A stretch of DNA of 64,000 nt from CAWDPQ01 sp049642465 (GTDB taxonomy: Bacteria; Acidobacteriota; Vicinamibacteria; Vicinamibacterales; 2-12-FULL-66-21). The stretch spans positions 1 to 64,000 of the forward strand of contig JBAROV010000167.1 in the NCBI GenBank assembly GCA_049642465.1. Direction: 5' to 3'. Positions 61,377 to 64,000 of the stretch are shown here, piece after piece. A program made the translations under genes and the position numbers. Numbering within the stretch: the first letter of the stretch is position 1; each line of letters starts with the position of its first letter. The notes below the pieces were generated by a model. That model was not told the origin of the DNA, searched no databases, and saw only the letters and a program-made list of their open reading frames with translations.

Positions 61377-61997
61377 TTGAGAGTGACGGTTGTAACGGTC
61401 GCCATGCTGTGGTTGGTCGCATCGAGCGCGGCGGCGCAGTCGGTATTCGTCGAGGGAGGATTCTCGCGCGACGTGCGGCGGTTTTCGCACGAAGGGACAC
61501 AGTCTGCGTTTGATGGCACGGTGAACGGGACGTGGGTCAACGGCAGCGGGTTTGTGACGCCCCGTTTGTCCGTCGGCGTCGAGCTCGATACAGGCGGTGA
61601 GGTCACGTTTGACGATACGGTCACCGTAACGATCGCCGGCCGTCCTTCGCAGATCACCACCACCTACACATCCAAGCGCCGGACCGTATCGGCGCTTGCC
61701 GGCATCCACACCGCACCGGGGCGCGCGGTTCAAATTGGGGCTTATGTCGGTCTGAGCTTCACGGAGTTCCGTCGCCAAATCTCGTCCGACGCGCCACCGA
61801 TCGTCCTCAACGAAACACCCGCGCCGTCGGTGCTGGAAGAACGCGTGACCAACGCCGTCGTTGGCGTCGATGTGGCCATCCTGCTGGCGCCCCACATTGC
61901 TCTTGTCCCGGCCCTGCGCGCGCAGAGCCTCACACTGAGCGGTGACCTCTCCGGTTTCAGCATCCGCCCGAGCATCGGTGCCCGCGTCACTTTCTAG
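61377..61997 (+). CDS. Outer-membrane beta-barrel protein, exported
   Basis: 206 aa from TTG 61377 (GAGGTG six bases before; GTG 61383 is an alternative). Signal peptide VVTVAMLWLVASSAAAQ. The mature protein alternates strands (VFVEGGFSRDVRRF, FVTPRLSVGVELDTGGEVTF, VSALAGIHTAPGRAVQIGAYVGLSF, ALRAQSLTLSGDLSGFSIRPSIGARVTF) and ends in Thr-Phe, the terminal Phe used for outer-membrane assembly. Probably an eight-stranded barrel; function unknown. The upstream tandem repeat may affect expression. Eleven bases later starts the DUF5010-like gene, likely co-transcribed. Confidence 0.72.
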   Translation: MRVTVVTVAMLWLVASSAAAQSVFVEGGFSRDVRRFSHEGTQSAFDGTVNGTWVNGSGFVTPRLSVGVELDTGGEVTFDDTVTVTIAGRPSQITTTYTSKRRTVSALAGIHTAPGRAVQIGAYVGLSFTEFRRQISSDAPPIVLNETPAPSVLEERVTNAVVGVDVAILLAPHIALVPALRAQSLTLSGDLSGFSIRPSIGARVTF

Positions 61998-62007
61998 GGT
62001 TGCCCTC

Positions 62008-63015
62008 GTGGCCAGGAAAAACATCCCTCTCACCTTTGCTGCGCTCGGGCTCGTATTCGGCGCTCTGCTGACCGCGCCAGTCGACGCTCAGATGACGCGC
62101 AACGCGGGCAAGTACGGGGCGATGTTCTCGTGGTGGTACGACAGCCTCCCGAGGCAGACGATGTACGCGCCCACCGTGGCTTGGGACGCTCGGCAACAAC
62201 GCTGGTGGAACGCCATGATCCGTCAGGCGTCGGATGCGGGTCTTGGCTGGATTGCCGCGGCGTGCTGGGGCCAGGGCAGCACCGCGGATCCGATCATGCT
62301 CGAGCCGTTGCTGCGCGCGATTGATGCAAACGGCGGCCGGTTGAAGGTTGCGCTCTTTGACGACACGACGTCCCAAGTCCTCCGCAAAAACGAAACGAAG
62401 CACGGAATGTGGTCGCTGACACCACGGTTCGATCTGGCCGATTTCAGTGGAGCAGGAGAAGGCGGGTTCTTCTACTTCTACGATCAGCAGTGGAAACGCT
62501 TCTTCGCGACGGTGCCCGACCGGTACTTGCTGAAGATCAACGGACGTCCCGTCGTGTTCATGTGGCACGGCGGTTTTGACTGGTACACGAACACACGTTC
62601 GTTCGGGTTGGTCCTGGATCGGCTGCGCGAAGCGACGAAACGCGAGTTCGGCTACGAACCGTTCGTGATCGTTGAGGAGAGCTGGAGACAACTCGACCCC
62701 GCCTCAATGCCGGACGGCCTGTACGACTGGTTTGTGCCGCCCGAGTTTGCCACGCTCACGGAGTTCGGCGGCATTCACGTGGCGCAGGTCGTACCCGGCT
62801 ACGACTGCAGCCGCTGCGATCCGGCAGGCCCGGTGATCGATCGGCAGAACGGCAGCGTATTCCGTGCCGCCATGAATGCTGTTGCGCCACAGGCGGATCT
62901 TGTTCTCGTTGAAGGGTTGGTCAACGTCGACGAGAACGCCCACCTCGTCGAAACCACGACGTGGGGGCGCTTGTACATCAACCTGCTCAGGTGGTTCACC
63001 GTGAACATTCCGTAG
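62008..63015 (+). CDS. DUF5010/GH99-like exported protein
   Basis: 335 aa from GTG 62008 (AGGG upstream). Signal peptide PLTFAALGLVFGALLTAPVDAQ. The mature part looks like a TIM-barrel hydrolase: YGAMFSWWYDSLP, GLGWIAAACWGQG, LKVALFDDTTS, GRPVVFMWHGGFDW, FVIVEESW and VPGYD at strand ends, with several Asp/Glu/Trp residues that could line a sugar site. This pattern resembles DUF5010 and the GH99/GH71-like endo-acting mannanases, but the catalytic pair is not identifiable by eye. It may be a surface-glycan hydrolase. The frame upstream of 62008 belongs to the previous gene. Confidence 0.6.
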   Translation: MARKNIPLTFAALGLVFGALLTAPVDAQMTRNAGKYGAMFSWWYDSLPRQTMYAPTVAWDARQQRWWNAMIRQASDAGLGWIAAACWGQGSTADPIMLEPLLRAIDANGGRLKVALFDDTTSQVLRKNETKHGMWSLTPRFDLADFSGAGEGGFFYFYDQQWKRFFATVPDRYLLKINGRPVVFMWHGGFDWYTNTRSFGLVLDRLREATKREFGYEPFVIVEESWRQLDPASMPDGLYDWFVPPEFATLTEFGGIHVAQVVPGYDCSRCDPAGPVIDRQNGSVFRAAMNAVAPQADLVLVEGLVNVDENAHLVETTTWGRLYINLLRWFTVNIP

Positions 63016-63045
63016 CGGCGCGCCTTGCACGATCCGCACCGCGGA

Positions 63046-64000
63046 CTATCGCTGGGTGACGACGTATCGAATGATCCCGTTGCGATCCGTGATTTTTTCG
63101 ACGAACAATCGTGCGCCCCTGCGTACCACGGCACCGACGACAGGCTGCTGCAGCGCAGCGTCAACGAGTGGTGTGCTGGTTGGAGTGGGTGAGGAATCCA
63201 CTACGCCGTGAACCGGACACGGCTGCGGCGGCACGGTGCCGACCGGGAACAAATCCTCGTAAACGGGCGGTTCATTCTCCTCAACGGGAGCCGAAGGGGT
63301 CCCAATCGACGCGGGCGACGCAGCCTGAGTGAATGACGTATTCACGACTGCCGCGCCAGCCGGGGCGTACCATTCGGGATGCCGGCAAGCCTCCGTCGCG
63401 CGCGCGCCGGTCAGCCGGCAGATCGCGACCTTCTCGACGTCGGACGGCATCGAATACCACTCCGCCTTTTCTCCCTTGGTGACACTGCGCATGAACTGCG
63501 CCCAGGCAGGCACGGCGACGACGCCGCCGAAGCCGTTGCGCATGATTGGCGCGGGACGATCGAGACCAAACCAGACGCCGGTGAGCAGCCGAGGCGTGTA
63601 GCCGATGAACCACGCATCGGCATACTCGTCCGTCGTTCCGGTCTTGCCAGCGGCCGGAAGCGTAAACCCGGCGATACGAGCGGTAGCCGCGGTCCCGTAC
63701 GAGACCACGTCCGAGAGCATGCTCGACATGAGATACGCCGTTGTCGCGCTGATTGCCTGCTTGCGCTCTTCCGGAGCGTGCCAGATGGCGAGGCCGTCGG
63801 CATCTTCGATCCGGGTAATGAGTCGAGGCGGTGAGAGCCAGCCCGAATTTGCGAAGGGGCTGTAAGCGGCAGTGAGCTCGAGAAGCGTGACCTCGCCAGT
63901 CCCGAGTGCGAGCGACGGCACGAGTGGCAGCTCTGAGCCGATGCCCAGCCGATGGGCGTAATACACCGCCGTGCTCAGACCGACCTGCTGAAGCAGTTGC
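63046..64000 (-). CDS. Class A penicillin-binding protein, C-terminal part (truncated by window edge)
   Basis: 318 codons visible, continuing beyond 64000; there is no start codon in view. The visible part is the transpeptidase C-terminal half: VPSLALGTGEVTLLELTAAYSPFANSGW, then AGKTGTTDEYADAWFIGYTPRLLTGVWFG with the KTG box; the SxxK and SxN boxes lie outside. A tail of ~110 residues follows with CRLTGARATEAC and PCPVHG cysteines, similar in layout to the tail of the PBP at 45665. It converges on the DUF5010-like gene. Expected role: peptidoglycan cross-linking. Confidence 0.88.
   Translation of the reverse strand, partial: QLLQQVGLSTAVYYAHRLGIGSELPLVPSLALGTGEVTLLELTAAYSPFANSGWLSPPRLITRIEDADGLAIWHAPEERKQAISATTAYLMSSMLSDVVSYGTAATARIAGFTLPAAGKTGTTDEYADAWFIGYTPRLLTGVWFGLDRPAPIMRNGFGGVVAVPAWAQFMRSVTKGEKAEWYSMPSDVEKVAICRLTGARATEACRHPEWYAPAGAAVVNTSFTQAASPASIGTPSAPVEENEPPVYEDLFPVGTVPPQPCPVHGVVDSSPTPTSTPLVDAALQQPVVGAVVRRGARLFVEKITDRNGIIRYVVTQR

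Overview
The window is high-GC bacterial chromosome with very dense coding. The gene families point to Acidobacteriota, most likely the Vicinamibacteria group; this is inference from content. The pointers are an Oar-like TonB-dependent receptor with a carboxypeptidase-regulatory domain, a membrane Ser/Thr kinase with GAF and PDZ modules, HEAT-repeat nucleotide-transporter-like proteins, and many secreted peptidases and TPR proteins. I see no prophage, transposase, CRISPR array or rRNA operon. The only RNA gene is a probable tRNA 3' end cut by the left edge.

Layout. 1-8.9 kb: tRNA remnant, a TPR/sigma-54 activator whose two halves differ in base composition, a DapB/diaminopentanoate-dehydrogenase-like oxidoreductase on the minus strand, then a plus-strand run of M1 peptidase, membrane protein, HD-GYP response regulator and NAD synthetase. 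8.9-15.5 kb: two divergent paralogues, each an ATP/ADP-translocase-like membrane domain fused to HEAT repeats, one also carrying two cyclic-nucleotide-binding-like domains. 15.5-22.1 kb: transketolase, a DUF255 thioredoxin-like protein, and an operon of DUF4149 protein, fRMsr-like GAF protein, NAD isocitrate dehydrogenase and PlsB-like acyltransferase. 22.1-29.4 kb: a 343-base leader region, small zinc-ribbon protein, M20 peptidase, SDR, CCA-adding enzyme, DUF4214 methyltransferase, outer-membrane barrel and a diadenylate-cyclase-like sensor protein.

29.5-43.6 kb: a ligase-ACP-acyltransferase fusion, IF-1, DEAD-box helicase, Cys-rich small protein, MerR-TPR protein, glucokinase, sulfatase-fold TPR lipoprotein, TonB-dependent receptor, M14 peptidase, a secreted kinase-fold protein and a two-helix membrane protein. 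43.6-64 kb: KDG-type sugar kinase, TonB, REP cluster, class A PBP, phosphatidylcholine synthase, FtsH, O-methyltransferase, esterase, PDZ-GAF-kinase, Lhr helicase with Nei glycosylase, an outer-membrane barrel, a DUF5010-like protein and a second class A PBP running off the edge.

How the genes fit together. TonB and the large receptor fit outer-membrane uptake of polymers, supported by secreted peptidases, glucokinase and KDG kinase. Lhr plus Nei form a DNA-repair pair. Envelope building is represented by PBPs, phosphatidylcholine synthase, PlsB-like and the acyl-ligase fusion. The most unusual items are the translocase-HEAT(-cNMP) pair, the DAC-like protein lacking the RHR motif, the secreted FAM20/PI-kinase-like protein, and a GC-rich dispersed repeat that has entered the lhr reading frame. 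Several genes have a -10-like hexamer so close to the start codon that leaderless or near-leaderless mRNAs are likely.
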